Shown: positions 1-8,808, counted from the stretch's first letter. The stretch is 64,000 bases of DNA from CAVSRC01 sp963750065 (GCA_963750065.1 CAVVPK010000013.1:1-64000); one strand, 5' to 3'. The notes: generated by a model not told the origin, from the letters alone. Numbers and translations are program-made.

Positions 1-2
1 GC

Positions 3-1541
3 GACTGCGTCGCCGCCGGCACGATCCTGCGTTCGGAAAGCGACCGCTTCGCCAGCAATCTCGAACAGCGTCTTTCCGGCTCGGACACCACCGGCTTCAC
101 CATCCAGAAGCAGGACGGGCGGACGCTGAGCCTGACCTTCCAGCCGATGGAGAATGGCGGTTCGGTGGCCCTGGTGGAGGATGTTACCGAGCGTCGGGAA
201 GCCGAGGCGCGCATCCGCCACCTGGCGCGCTACAATTCCCTGACGGGCCTGCCCAACCGCATGCACCTGCGCGAGCGCATGGAGGCGACGCTGGCGACGG
301 CCGGATCGAAACCGTCGGCCATCCTCTTCGTCGACCTCGACCAATTCAAGCAGGTCAACGACACGCTTGGCCATCCGCGCGGCGACCTGCTGCTGAGAGC
401 CGTCGCCGATCGCCTGAAGCGGCTGGTCCGTGAAAGCGACATCGTGGCGCGCTTTGGCGGCGACGAGTTCGTCGTCGTGCAGACGCCGACCGACGGACCG
501 GAGGAAGCCGCGACCCTGGCGCGCCGGATCGTGGCGGCGCTTTCCGAGACCTACGAGATCGACGGCCACCAGGTGGTCATCGGCGCCACCATCGGCATCG
601 CCATTGCGCCGCGCGACGCGACCGGCGCCGACCACCTGCTCAGAAATGCCGATATGGCCTTGTACTGGTCAAAGGCGGAACAGCGCGGCACCTGGCGCTT
701 CTTCGAGCCAGGGATGGACGTGCGCGCGCAGGAGCGGCGCAGCCTCGAACTCGACCTGCGCAATGCGCTCGCCAACAACTCTTTCGAGATTTACTACCAG
801 CCGCTGTTCGACTTGAAGACGATGAAGATCACGACCTGCGAGGCTCTCCTGCGCTGGCAACATCCGCTGCGCGGCATGATCTCGCCGGCCGAATTCATCC
901 CGGTCGCAGAGGAGATGGGACTGATCGTCGAGATCGGCAACTGGGTGCTGCTCCAGGCGTGCCGGGCATGCGTCACCTGGCCCGGCGAGGTTCGCGTCGC
1001 GGTCAACCTGTCGGCCTATCAATTCCGCCGCGGCAACGTGACCGGCACCGTCCGCGAGGTTCTCGCCGCCAGCGGCCTCGACCCCAGCCGTCTCGAAATC
1101 GAGATCACCGAATCGGTGCTGCTGCAGGACACCCGCGCCACGCGGCTGATCCTGCGCCAGCTGCGCGAACTCGGCGTGCGCCTCTCGCTCGACGATTTCG
1201 GAACCGGCTATTCGAGCCTCAGCTACCTGCACGGCCTGCCGCTCAACAAGGTGAAGATCGACCGCCTGTTCGTCGAAGGCCTGGAAGCGGGCAGCCGGGC
1301 GCTGATCCTGCTCCGCGGCGTGGCGCGACTGTCCGCCGACCTCGGCCTGACGGTGACGATCGAAGGCGTCGAAACCGAGGAACAGCTTGCCATCGTTGCC
1401 GCCGAAGAGTGCATCAACGAGGTCCAGGGCTTCCTGTTCAGCGTCCCGATCCCCGGTCCGCAGATCATGAAACTGCTTACGTCAAACTTTGGCGGCTCGG
1501 ACGAAGACAAGGTGGCGGTGCTCCGGCGCAACGCCGGCTGA
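3..1541 (+). CDS. PAS-GGDEF-EAL cyclic-di-GMP signalling protein, 5' end outside the window
   Basis: The frame is open from base 3, so the N-terminus lies upstream. The visible 512 residues start with the end of a PAS/PAC sensor, followed by a diguanylate cyclase domain. Its signature RFGGDEF is intact at 450-470 and preceded by an RESD inhibitory I-site five residues before GGDEF. An EAL phosphodiesterase domain follows, with EALLRW at 840-857 and DDFGTGYSS near 1190-1215. The sequence shows intact signatures in both domains, so it could make or degrade cyclic di-GMP. Which activity dominates cannot be told. No membrane segment is visible in this part. Confidence 0.93.
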   Translation, partial: DCVAAGTILRSESDRFASNLEQRLSGSDTTGFTIQKQDGRTLSLTFQPMENGGSVALVEDVTERREAEARIRHLARYNSLTGLPNRMHLRERMEATLATAGSKPSAILFVDLDQFKQVNDTLGHPRGDLLLRAVADRLKRLVRESDIVARFGGDEFVVVQTPTDGPEEAATLARRIVAALSETYEIDGHQVVIGATIGIAIAPRDATGADHLLRNADMALYWSKAEQRGTWRFFEPGMDVRAQERRSLELDLRNALANNSFEIYYQPLFDLKTMKITTCEALLRWQHPLRGMISPAEFIPVAEEMGLIVEIGNWVLLQACRACVTWPGEVRVAVNLSAYQFRRGNVTGTVREVLAASGLDPSRLEIEITESVLLQDTRATRLILRQLRELGVRLSLDDFGTGYSSLSYLHGLPLNKVKIDRLFVEGLEAGSRALILLRGVARLSADLGLTVTIEGVETEEQLAIVAAEECINEVQGFLFSVPIPGPQIMKLLTSNFGGSDEDKVAVLRRNAG

Positions 1542-1735
1542 CATCATCCTCCGCGCGGTCCCGTGACCGCGGGGCCATCTTGACGCAGCGCAAGCCGCCA
1601 TTGAGCGGCCTGGTCGCCCGAGGCCAGGCAGCGGCGCCGCACTCCATCACCTAACTCCCTGCGTTTTCGAGGCAAAGCCCCGTCGGCGACGGCCGCGCGG
1701 CGCCCGATCTCTAAAATTTACCTTAAATTCTGCTT

Positions 1736-1797
1736 GTTAAGCCTAACGATGTACGAATGGTTAGCGGAGTGTTAACCTGCCTCCCAGCCTGAGGAGG
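1736..1797 (+). promoter_or_regulatory. AT-rich control region of the FeeM-like gene with two inverted repeats
   Basis: The 263-base gap before the FeeM-like gene is GC-rich at first and turns AT-rich after about 1710. It contains the perfect repeat GTTA-AGCC-TAAC at 1736-1747 and a second one, GGTTA with TTAACC, at 1759-1777. A strong Shine-Dalgarno GAGGAGG lies at 1791-1797, seven bases before the ATG. The repeats look like operator half-sites, but the regulator is unknown and no clear -35/-10 pair stands out. Confidence 0.4.
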
Positions 1798-1804
1798 CCA
1801 GTAC

Positions 1805-2551
1805 ATGAGTAATGCGGTAGTGAAATCGCTCCAGCCGGCCTTGGCGGAGCGGGTACAAGAGTTATTGCAGCGTGTCAGCTATCGGCGCGCTGATACTGAT
1901 GAAGACCGAGAGGCGATCTACCGCCTTCGGTATCGGGCCTATTTGGACGAAGGGGCGATCAAGCCGGAGTTCAGTCGCCGGCTGACGGACCGCTTTGACA
2001 ATTCGGACAACGGTTGGGTTATCGGCGTCCACGTCGATGGCCGGCTGGTCAGTTCGATGCGTATCCATGTCGCCAACCAGGATTATCCCGACTTCGTCGC
2101 GACGGATGTGTTTCCGGACGAGGTGAAGCCGATGATCGACGCCGGCAAGACGGTGGTCGATCCGACGCGCTTCGTGGCCGATCCCGGACCGGGCGGGGCG
2201 ATTCCGGAACTGGCCTATCTGACGGTAAGGATCGGGCACATGGCGGCCGAGCATTTCCAGGCCGACATCGTTCTGGCGACGGTGCGCGCCGAACACCAGG
2301 CGTTCTATCGCCGCGTGTTCGGCCATACGGTCGTCTGTCCGCCGCGCCCGTATCTGACGCTGCTCAAGCCGCTCAGCCTGATGATGCTCGATTATCCGGC
2401 GCAGCGGGAGCGCATTCTGCGGCGCTACCCGTTCTTTGCCTCGACATTGGCCGAGCGGGCGGCGCTGTTCGGCTATCCGAGCGGCTTCCAGCAGCAGATT
2501 GGCCACGTCCGTCCGGTGGCTGCGAACGATCAGCCGGCACTGGCCGGCTAG
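1805..2551 (+). CDS. FeeM-like GNAT N-acyl amino acid synthase / autoinducer synthase family protein
   Basis: This 248-residue protein is a GNAT-fold acyltransferase of the type that includes FeeM and acyl-homoserine-lactone synthases. The N-terminal part has the pattern YRLRYRAYLDEG (residues about 39-50), as in these families. The centre holds the conserved stretch VVDPTRFVAD, then a segment ending in VRAEHQAFYRR. Members join an acyl group from acyl-carrier protein to an amino acid, making lipid-like or signalling molecules; that function is family knowledge. No luxR-type regulator is adjacent, and the gene stands alone behind its own AT-rich promoter. Product and acceptor cannot be deduced from the sequence. 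Confidence 0.75.
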   Translation: MSNAVVKSLQPALAERVQELLQRVSYRRADTDEDREAIYRLRYRAYLDEGAIKPEFSRRLTDRFDNSDNGWVIGVHVDGRLVSSMRIHVANQDYPDFVATDVFPDEVKPMIDAGKTVVDPTRFVADPGPGGAIPELAYLTVRIGHMAAEHFQADIVLATVRAEHQAFYRRVFGHTVVCPPRPYLTLLKPLSLMMLDYPAQRERILRRYPFFASTLAERAALFGYPSGFQQQIGHVRPVAANDQPALAG

Positions 2552-2731
2552 TCTTTCGCGCCACTTCCGTTAGCCTTCGAAAAGGCGTCGCCCGGGCATT
2601 GCCACCGGCGGCGCCTTGTCGTCTACTGCTGTCCGCTTCCGACCAACCAAACCCATCCGCCGTTTCGTGGCCGGGCGCTCGAGTGATCGACGCCTGCCGC
2701 ACGAGGCCACCACCAAAACGGGAATACCATC

Positions 2732-3712
2732 ATGGAGTACACAAGGCTCGGCTCGACCGGCGTCACCGTCTCGCGTCTCTGCCTCGGCATGATGACCTAC
2801 GGCGTGAAGACAAACCGTGAGTGGGCGCTGGAGGAAAACGAGGCGCGGCCGTTCATCAAACGGGCATTCGATCTCGGCTTCACCTTCTTTGACACGGCCG
2901 ACGTCTATTCCAACGGCGTCAGCGAGGAGATCACCGGCAAGGCACTGAAGGATTTCGGCCCGGCGCGCGACAGCTATGTGCTGGCCACCAAAGTCTACGG
3001 CGCCATGGGCGAGAGCCCCAACCAGGCAGGCCTGTCGCGCAAGCACATCATGGCGGCGATCGACGCCTCGCTCATGCGGCTGGGCATGGACTATGTCGAC
3101 CTCTACCAGATCCATCGCTTCGATCCGCTGACGCCGATGGAGGAAACGCTGGAGGCGCTCACCGACGTGGTGAAGGCCGGCAAGGCGCTCTACATCGGCG
3201 CCTCGTCCATGTTCGCCTGGCAGTTCGCCCAGATGCTGGCGATTTCCGACCGCCTCGGCTTCAGCCGCTTCGTCACCATGCAGAACCACTACAACCTGCT
3301 CTACCGCGAGGAGGAGCGCGAGATGATCCCGCTGTGCCGCAAGGAGGGCATCGGCCTCATTCCGTGGAGCCCGCTTGGGCGCGGCCTCTTGACCCGGTCC
3401 AACGCGGACATGGACGCCACAGTGCGCGCCAAGACCGATCCCTTCGGCAAGGAGCTCTACGATCGCGGCGAGGCCGACCGTGCGGTCATCGACGCGGTGA
3501 GCGCGGTGGCGACGAAGCGCGGCGTCCCCAATGCACAGGTGGCGCTGGCCTGGATGCTGTCGCGGCCGGGTGTCACCGCGCCGATCGTCGGCGCCAGCAA
3601 GATGAGCCATCTCGACGACGCGGCCGCCGCGCTCGACATCAAGCTCGAGGAGGATGAACTGAAGACGCTGGAAGCGCCCTATCGGCCGCGTCCAATTCGC
3701 GGACACGTCTGA
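2732..3712 (+). CDS. Aldo/keto reductase
   Basis: This is a soluble 326-residue NADPH-dependent oxidoreductase of the aldo/keto reductase family with a TIM-barrel fold. The four catalytic residues are all recognisable: Asp54 and Tyr59 in FFDTADVYS, Lys87 in LATKVYG, and His128 in YQIHRF. The cofactor-binding end is visible as IVGASKMSHLDDAAAAL near the C-terminus. It belongs to the large YajO/Tas-like group, whose real substrates are mostly unknown. The nucleoside hydrolase gene starts 16 bases later on the same strand, so the two may be co-transcribed. The start is the ATG before MEYTRLG, the usual N-terminus of this family. Confidence 0.93.
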   Translation: MEYTRLGSTGVTVSRLCLGMMTYGVKTNREWALEENEARPFIKRAFDLGFTFFDTADVYSNGVSEEITGKALKDFGPARDSYVLATKVYGAMGESPNQAGLSRKHIMAAIDASLMRLGMDYVDLYQIHRFDPLTPMEETLEALTDVVKAGKALYIGASSMFAWQFAQMLAISDRLGFSRFVTMQNHYNLLYREEEREMIPLCRKEGIGLIPWSPLGRGLLTRSNADMDATVRAKTDPFGKELYDRGEADRAVIDAVSAVATKRGVPNAQVALAWMLSRPGVTAPIVGASKMSHLDDAAAALDIKLEEDELKTLEAPYRPRPIRGHV

Positions 3713-3728
3713 GTCGTCGAGGACAACC

Positions 3729-4670
3729 ATGGCGCGCCGCATCATCATCGACACCGATCCCGGGCAGGACGACGCCGTCGCCATCCTGCTCGCCTTGGCC
3801 TCGCCGGAGGATTTCGACGTCGCGGGCATCGTCGCCGTGGCTGGCAACGTGCCGCTGGCGCTGACCGAGAAGAACGCGCGGCGTATCGTCGAGCTTGCCG
3901 GCCGCACGGACGTGCCGGTCCACGCCGGCTGCGCGCGGCCGATGATGCGTCCATTGCGCACGGCCGAACATGTACACGGGCGCACCGGGCTCGACGGCTA
4001 TGCGCTGCCCGAACCGACCATGCCACTCTCTGAGAAGCACGGCGTCGATTTCATCGTCGACACGGTGATGGCGGCACCGGAAGGCACGATCACGCTGTGC
4101 ACGCTCGGCCCGCTCACCAATGTCGCCATGGCGCTCGTCAGAGAGCCGGCCATCGCCGGGCGCCTTGAACGGATCGTGATGATGGGCGGCGCCTATTTCG
4201 AAGTCGGCAACATCACGCCAGCGGCCGAATTCAACATCTATGTCGATCCGCAGGCGGCCGACGTTGTGTTCCGCAGCGGCATTCCGCTGACCGTGGCGCC
4301 GCTCGACCTGACCCACAAGATGCTGACCACGGAAAAGCGGCGCCAGGCCTTTGCCGCCATCGGCAACCGCACTGGCGAGGCGGTCGCCGGTCTGCTGTCG
4401 TTCTCGGAGCGCTTCGACCTGATGAAATACGGCAGCATCGGCGCGCCGCTGCACGATCCCTGCGTCATCGCCTGGCTCCTGAAACCAGAGCTATTCGAAG
4501 GGCGCGAGATCAACGTCAGCATCGAGACGGTGAGCGAGCTGACCATGGGCATGACGGTGGCGGACTGGTGGCGGGTGACCGAGCGGCCGGCCAATGCGCT
4601 GTTCCTGCGTTCCGGCGACGCCGACGGCTACTATGCGCTGTTGACGGAGCGCCTCGCGCGCCTGCCGTAG
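3729..4670 (+). CDS. Nucleoside hydrolase (inosine-uridine preferring family)
   Basis: This 313-residue hydrolase splits the N-glycosidic bond of ribonucleosides, releasing base and ribose for salvage. The N-terminal calcium-binding signature DTDPGQDDA is at residues 8-16. The mid-protein motif EFNIYVDP lies at about 167-174. The catalytic His242-Asp243 pair sits in PLHDPC. Length and motif spacing match the family, and no signal peptide is seen, so it should act in the cytoplasm. It lies between an aldo/keto reductase and an EamA transporter with short gaps. Base preference cannot be decided from the sequence. Confidence 0.93.
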   Translation: MARRIIIDTDPGQDDAVAILLALASPEDFDVAGIVAVAGNVPLALTEKNARRIVELAGRTDVPVHAGCARPMMRPLRTAEHVHGRTGLDGYALPEPTMPLSEKHGVDFIVDTVMAAPEGTITLCTLGPLTNVAMALVREPAIAGRLERIVMMGGAYFEVGNITPAAEFNIYVDPQAADVVFRSGIPLTVAPLDLTHKMLTTEKRRQAFAAIGNRTGEAVAGLLSFSERFDLMKYGSIGAPLHDPCVIAWLLKPELFEGREINVSIETVSELTMGMTVADWWRVTERPANALFLRSGDADGYYALLTERLARLP

Positions 4671-4694
4671 CTGCGAATCGGATTCCCGCCTGCC

Positions 4695-5582
4695 ATGATC
4701 AAGGGCGTTCTCTTCGGCTTTCTGACCTACGTGCTGTTTTCCTGCGCTGACGCGAGCGTCAAGGCGATGGGCGGCACGATGCCGGTGTTCGAGATCGCCT
4801 TCTTCATAACGCTGGCCTCGCTTTCAACCTTTGGATTTGCGCGCTCGAAGTCGGAGCGCTGGCGCGAGGTCTTCCTTCTGAACCGTCCCGGCCTCGTCTT
4901 CCTGCGCGCCATCTGTGGCACCGGTGGCGGATTGTTCGCCTTCTATGCGTTCACCACCATTCCGTTCGCCGAAGCCTATTCCGTGCTCTTCCTGATGCCT
5001 CTGTTCGCCACCATGCTGTCGATCCCGGTGCTCGGCGAGAAGGTCGGCTGGCGACGGTGGCTGGCTGTGGCGACCGGCTTCGCCGGCGTGCTGCTGGTGG
5101 TGCGTCCGGGCCTCCACCAGCTTCACCTCGGCCATCTCTCGGCCTTGGCATCCGCCGCCTGTGCGGCCGTCTCGATCATCACGATGCGCAAGCTTGGGCC
5201 GACCGAAAAGCGTATCAGCCTTCTTGCCGTGCTCTATTCGGTGGCACTGCTGGTCAACGGCATCCTGATGATCCACGTGTTCCGGGTGCCGACCAGGATG
5301 GATGTGGCGCTGATCCTGCTGGCCGGCATTGCCGGCGGCTTCGGGCAGATCACGATGCTGGCGGCGATCCGGTTGGCGCCGGCCAATCGCGTCACGCCGA
5401 CCCAATACAGCCAGATCATCTGGGCGATCGTCCTCGGCGCCGTCTTCTTCGGCGAGTTCCCGGACCACATTGCCCTGGCGGGCATGGGTCTGGTGGTCGC
5501 TTCGGGATTGTTCACCTTCCTGCGCGAGGAGCAGCTGCGCGCCTGGTCGCGGCGCACCATCGTTTTGCGCAACCGGCCGTGA
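4695..5582 (+). CDS. EamA-family (DMT superfamily) membrane transporter
   Basis: This 295-residue inner-membrane protein consists of ten hydrophobic segments in two repeats of five, the architecture of the drug/metabolite transporter superfamily. The first repeat holds the typical stretch FYAFTTIPFAEAYSVLF. The second carries ANRVTPTQYSQIIWA and ends in a short basic tail. Family members export amino acids, purines or other small metabolites; the substrate here is unknown. The gene starts 24 bases after the nucleoside hydrolase, and a link to nucleoside salvage or export is only a guess from position. Confidence 0.88.
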   Translation: MIKGVLFGFLTYVLFSCADASVKAMGGTMPVFEIAFFITLASLSTFGFARSKSERWREVFLLNRPGLVFLRAICGTGGGLFAFYAFTTIPFAEAYSVLFLMPLFATMLSIPVLGEKVGWRRWLAVATGFAGVLLVVRPGLHQLHLGHLSALASAACAAVSIITMRKLGPTEKRISLLAVLYSVALLVNGILMIHVFRVPTRMDVALILLAGIAGGFGQITMLAAIRLAPANRVTPTQYSQIIWAIVLGAVFFGEFPDHIALAGMGLVVASGLFTFLREEQLRAWSRRTIVLRNRP

Positions 5583-5683
5583 GGCGGGCGCGGTCTTGCG
5601 CGGTGCCCGCTTGACCGGGCGGTCAATGGTGCCAGTTATGGGGACTTCGGCCGATTATCCGTGAGATGGAGGGGGCGATCACA

Positions 5684-6292
5684 ATGGTCACGCGAGGCTT
5701 CTTCGGGCGCCGCCCGAGCGAGGCGGAGGCGAAGCGCCTGCCGCCGGGGCAGTACCTGGAAACGGGCTTTCCGGTGCTGTCCGCCGGCCCGACGCCGGTC
5801 GTCGAACCGGCAGCGTGGACGTTCACCGTCAAGGTGGGGCCAAGGCCGGTGAAGCGCTGGAGCTTCGAAGAATTCCAGGCGCTGCCGATGAGCGAGATCA
5901 CGCGCGACATCCACTGCGTCACGAAATGGAGCAAGTTCGATACCGACTGGCGGGGCGTGCTGTTCGACGACATCCTGGCCGCCGCCGGTCTCGATGCGCC
6001 GCCGACCGATTACGTGCTTGCCCATTCCGAAGATGGCTACACCACCAATGTGCCGGTGCAGGACCTCATCGGTGGACAGGCGATGGTGGCGCTGAGCTTT
6101 GGTGGCGCGCCGCTCACCACCGATCATGGCGGCCCGGCGCGGCTCCTGGTGCCGCACCTCTATTTCTGGAAGTCGGCCAAGTGGGTGAATGCGCTGCAGT
6201 TCACCGAAAGGGACGAAGCGGGGTTCTGGGAGCTACGCGGTTATCATATGTATGGCGACCCATGGCGCGAGCAGCGCTTCACAGGCGACTGA
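5684..6292 (+). CDS. Sulfite oxidase-like molybdopterin oxidoreductase
   Basis: This 202-residue protein is the bare molybdopterin-binding domain of the sulfite oxidase / MsrP (YedY) superfamily. The cysteine expected to bind molybdenum is Cys78 in the motif RDIHCVTKWSKF. Further conserved stretches are DWRGVLFDDIL and the C-terminal pattern ending in GDPWREQRF. There is no twin-arginine signal peptide, so it is probably cytoplasmic, unlike MsrP. The chosen ATG has a very strong ribosome site, GGAGGGGG, eight bases upstream; an in-frame ATG at 5666 is an alternative. A flavin reductase gene follows 11 bases later and is the likely electron partner. Substrate unknown. Confidence 0.85.
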   Translation: MVTRGFFGRRPSEAEAKRLPPGQYLETGFPVLSAGPTPVVEPAAWTFTVKVGPRPVKRWSFEEFQALPMSEITRDIHCVTKWSKFDTDWRGVLFDDILAAAGLDAPPTDYVLAHSEDGYTTNVPVQDLIGGQAMVALSFGGAPLTTDHGGPARLLVPHLYFWKSAKWVNALQFTERDEAGFWELRGYHMYGDPWREQRFTGD

Positions 6293-6303
6293 TAGGCGGT
6301 TTG

Positions 6304-7095
6304 ATGGATCAACCAGTTCAGCCGGGAGGACGTCTGGCCTGGCAGGAGGCGACGGTGGTGGCGGTTCGCCCGCTGACGCCGCGCGTCAAGAGCTTCCGTC
6401 TGAAGGTGCCCGGCTGGCGCAGCTTCCGCGCCGGCCAGCATGTCGACGTTCGCCTGACGGCGGCGGACGGCTATCAGGCCGAGCGCAGCTATTCGATCGG
6501 CTCGGCGCCGGAGGAATCGCCCGAGATCGAACTGATTGTCGAGCGTCTGGAAGAGGGCGAGGTGTCGCCGTTCTTCCACGAGATCGTCGAGCCAGGCGAC
6601 ACGATCGAGCTGCGCGGGCCGGTCGGCGGCCATTTCACCTGGGGGAGGGCGGATGGCGGGCCGCTGCTGCTGGTCGGCGGCGGTTCCGGCGTGGTGCCGC
6701 TCCTGTCGATGCTGCGCCATCGCGCGACGGTCGCCCCCGAGGTGCCGGCGGCGCTGGTCTATTCGGCGCGGCTGCGCGCCGAGCTGATCGATGCCAACGA
6801 GTTGCTGCAGCGGGCCGAGAACGAGGCGAACATCTCGCTGTTCGTGACGCTGACGCGCGAGAGCCCGGTGGAGGCGCCGTTCCGCACCGGGCGCATCGAT
6901 GCCGATCTGATCGGCGCGGTGCTCGCCGGCTTCGGCGCCGCGCCGCGCCATAGCTATGTGTGCGGCTCGACCGCCTTCGTCGATTCGGCCACGCGGCTGT
7001 TGCTCGATATGGGCGTGCCGTTTCCCTCGATCAGGACGGAACGCTACGGCGGCGATCCGGCCCGCCACGGCGCTTCCGGCAAGCCCGGACCGTAG
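6304..7095 (+). CDS. Ferredoxin-reductase-type FAD/NAD(P) oxidoreductase
   Basis: This 263-residue protein has the ferredoxin-NADP reductase fold. The FAD-binding motif RSYS is at residues 61-64. The nucleotide-binding glycine run GGGSGVVP is at about 125-132. The C-terminal part has YVCGSTAFVDS and an RTERYGG end typical of this subgroup. It lacks an iron-sulfur domain. It sits 11 bases behind the molybdopterin protein, so the likely role is to pass electrons between NAD(P)H and that enzyme. The pairing is inferred from position. The start is the ATG at 6304; a TTG directly before it is also in frame. Confidence 0.87.
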   Translation: MDQPVQPGGRLAWQEATVVAVRPLTPRVKSFRLKVPGWRSFRAGQHVDVRLTAADGYQAERSYSIGSAPEESPEIELIVERLEEGEVSPFFHEIVEPGDTIELRGPVGGHFTWGRADGGPLLLVGGGSGVVPLLSMLRHRATVAPEVPAALVYSARLRAELIDANELLQRAENEANISLFVTLTRESPVEAPFRTGRIDADLIGAVLAGFGAAPRHSYVCGSTAFVDSATRLLLDMGVPFPSIRTERYGGDPARHGASGKPGP

Positions 7096-7121
7096 TCGGG
7101 AATCCGTTCGAGGTCGGAAAG

Positions 7122-7649
7122 TCAGGCGCTGGTCGCGGAGGCGCGGAAGCGGGCGAAGAAGGCGCCGAACAGGCCGGCCGCGGTGAGGACCAGCGAGACC
7201 ACCGCGTTCCACCCGGCGAAGGACAGGCCGAACATGGTCCATGTCACTTCGGTGCAGGGAACGATCTTGGTCTTTTCGAGTTGGCTCAGAAGATCGCCCG
7301 TGGTTACGGTTGCTGGGCCGCTGCTGCTGCAATCGACGGGGCCGCGCCACCAGCCGTATTCAGCGCCGGTGTGATAGACGGCAAGATAGGTGCTCCACGC
7401 AAAGACCACTGCCGCCAGGATGAACGCGCCGCGTGTCAGCCAGGCCGGCCCGCCGAAATACGCCGAGGCCAGCGCGACCAGCGCCAGCGGAATGCCGACA
7501 TAGTAGGGGATGCGTTCTTGGTAGCAGAGCTCGCAGGGGATGTAGCCGCCGATCAGCTGGAATCCCCATGCGCCCACGATCGTGGCGAGCGCCAGCAGGA
7601 AAATGAATGCCGCAGAGACATCGGGGCGGCGGATGAGGGACATCAACAT
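7122..7649 (-). CDS. dsbB: Disulfide bond formation protein, DsbB family
   Basis: This 175-residue inner-membrane protein has four hydrophobic segments. It oxidises the periplasmic thiol oxidase DsbA and hands electrons to quinone. Both cysteine pairs expected of DsbB are visible: Cys39 and Cys42 in the CELC motif after the first membrane segment, and Cys107 and Cys132 in the second periplasmic loop. No dsbA lies nearby. It converges on the reductase gene to the left with a 26-base gap. The start is the first of two in-frame ATGs six bases apart; neither has an obvious ribosome-binding site. Confidence 0.9.
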   Translation of the reverse strand: MLMSLIRRPDVSAAFIFLLALATIVGAWGFQLIGGYIPCELCYQERIPYYVGIPLALVALASAYFGGPAWLTRGAFILAAVVFAWSTYLAVYHTGAEYGWWRGPVDCSSSGPATVTTGDLLSQLEKTKIVPCTEVTWTMFGLSFAGWNAVVSLVLTAAGLFGAFFARFRASATSA

Positions 7650-7822
7650 GGCTGATCAGAGCAGATAGCGCACAGCTACGAAACCGGCAAGCAGCAGCAC
7701 CCATGAAAACGGTGAAAACAAGGCTGCGGCGCTGCGACAAAGGGGCGGATCGGCGGCCCGTGTATCAGCGAGGCGACATCGCGTTTGACCGCCCCCCGGT
7801 CGTTCCGTATATCCGGGCGTGG

Positions 7823-7909
7823 GCCCCTGTGGCGGAACTGGCAGACGCGACAAACTCAAAATCTGTTGCCCGAAAGGGCGTACCCGTTCGACCCGGGTCA
7901 GGGGCACCA
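7823..7909 (+). tRNA. tRNA-Leu (anticodon CAA), CCA encoded
   Basis: The acceptor stem GCCCCTG (7823-7829) pairs with CAGGGGC (7899-7905), followed by discriminator A and an encoded CCA at 7907-7909. The anticodon loop CTCAAAA (7855-7861) places CAA at 7857-7859. The long class II variable arm (CCC-GAAA-GGG core, 7869-7878) and the TTCGACC T-loop fit leucine tRNA. One oddity is an A-C mismatch in the anticodon stem (A7853 against C7863) inside the pairing of 7850-7854 with 7862-7866. It lies between the divergent dsbB and convergent dedA genes. Confidence 0.93.
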
Positions 7910-7992
7910 AATTCCAGAATCGGCGTCCTCCGCGCCCGACTTTGGGCCGATTTCCGACATTCCGGCGATATGATCGTGCACTCCGGCGGTGG

Positions 7993-8658
7993 TCACTCGA
8001 TGTCGAGGGGTGGTTTCTTGTCGGCCTCCATCCGCTTGCGCCGTGTCGGCCAATGGGACCACAGGAACCAGGCAATCGCGGCCAGCAGAGCGACGATGAT
8101 CGCGGCGTCGAAATTGTGGAAGATGGAGCGCAGCGTCGGACTGTTGTTCCAGCGGTCGCCGAGAACGTAGCCGACATAGGCAAGACCGAAGCACCACGGC
8201 CAGGAACCGACGAAAGTATAGATCTGGAAGCGCAGCATCGGCATGCGTGCGAGCCCCGCCGGAAAGGCGATGAAGGTCCGCACGACCGGGAGCAGCCGGC
8301 CGACGAAGACGGTGGCGCCACCATAGCGGGCGAAGAAACGCTCGGCATGGTGCAGATCGGCGGGACGGATCAGCACATAGGGGCCCCAGCGCTCGATCAC
8401 GCTGCGGCCTCCGTAGGCCGCTACGTAGTAGGCGATCGTCGAGCCAAGATTGCAGCCAAGCGCGCCTACGGTTGCCGCACCGATCAGGCTGAAGCGGCCG
8501 GTCGAGGCGAGATAGCCGGCAAAGGGCATGATGATCTCCGATGGCAGGGGGATGCATGCCGATTCGATCGCCATCAGCGCCGCAACCCCGGCATAGCCGC
8601 CGGCTGAAATCACGGCGACGATGAACCCGCCGAGCGAAGTGATGATTTGTTCGAGCAT
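7993..8658 (-). CDS. DedA family membrane protein (SNARE-associated / VTT domain)
   Basis: This is a 221-residue integral membrane protein of the DedA family. Typical elements are LPSEIIMPFAGYL near residue 38, GCNLGSTIAYYVAAYGGR, the segment FFARYGGATVFVGRLLPVVR with its conserved arginine, and ARMPMLRF. Members take part in flipping undecaprenyl phosphate or phospholipids and support envelope integrity; this is family knowledge. The protein ends in a short charged tail (TRRKRMEADKK). The gene reads toward the tRNA-Leu gene, with about 80 bases between. Confidence 0.9.
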   Translation of the reverse strand: MLEQIITSLGGFIVAVISAGGYAGVAALMAIESACIPLPSEIIMPFAGYLASTGRFSLIGAATVGALGCNLGSTIAYYVAAYGGRSVIERWGPYVLIRPADLHHAERFFARYGGATVFVGRLLPVVRTFIAFPAGLARMPMLRFQIYTFVGSWPWCFGLAYVGYVLGDRWNNSPTLRSIFHNFDAAIIVALLAAIAWFLWSHWPTRRKRMEADKKPPLDIE

Positions 8659-8808
8659 GGGGCTTGGCTCACGTCATCGGTGTTGCGTCACAGAGGGTGA
8701 TCACTGTCAAACCCGCAGCGCGGCCGAGCAATGACCGATCCGGCACCGTGCAGTCAATGACAGTTGGCGCAATGTCCATGCGGCGGACTTCCTGACGATA
8801 CGGCGTCG

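Noticed and set aside
7656..7700. Short hydrophobic minus-strand peptide before dsbB
   Set aside because: The segment WVLLLAGFVAVRYLL looks like a membrane helix but has no proper start codon or ribosome site, and the frame upstream crosses the tRNA.
7823..8000. Possible integration site at the tRNA-Leu gene
   Set aside because: No integrase gene and no repeat of the tRNA 3' end were seen nearby; the flanking genes are housekeeping-type.
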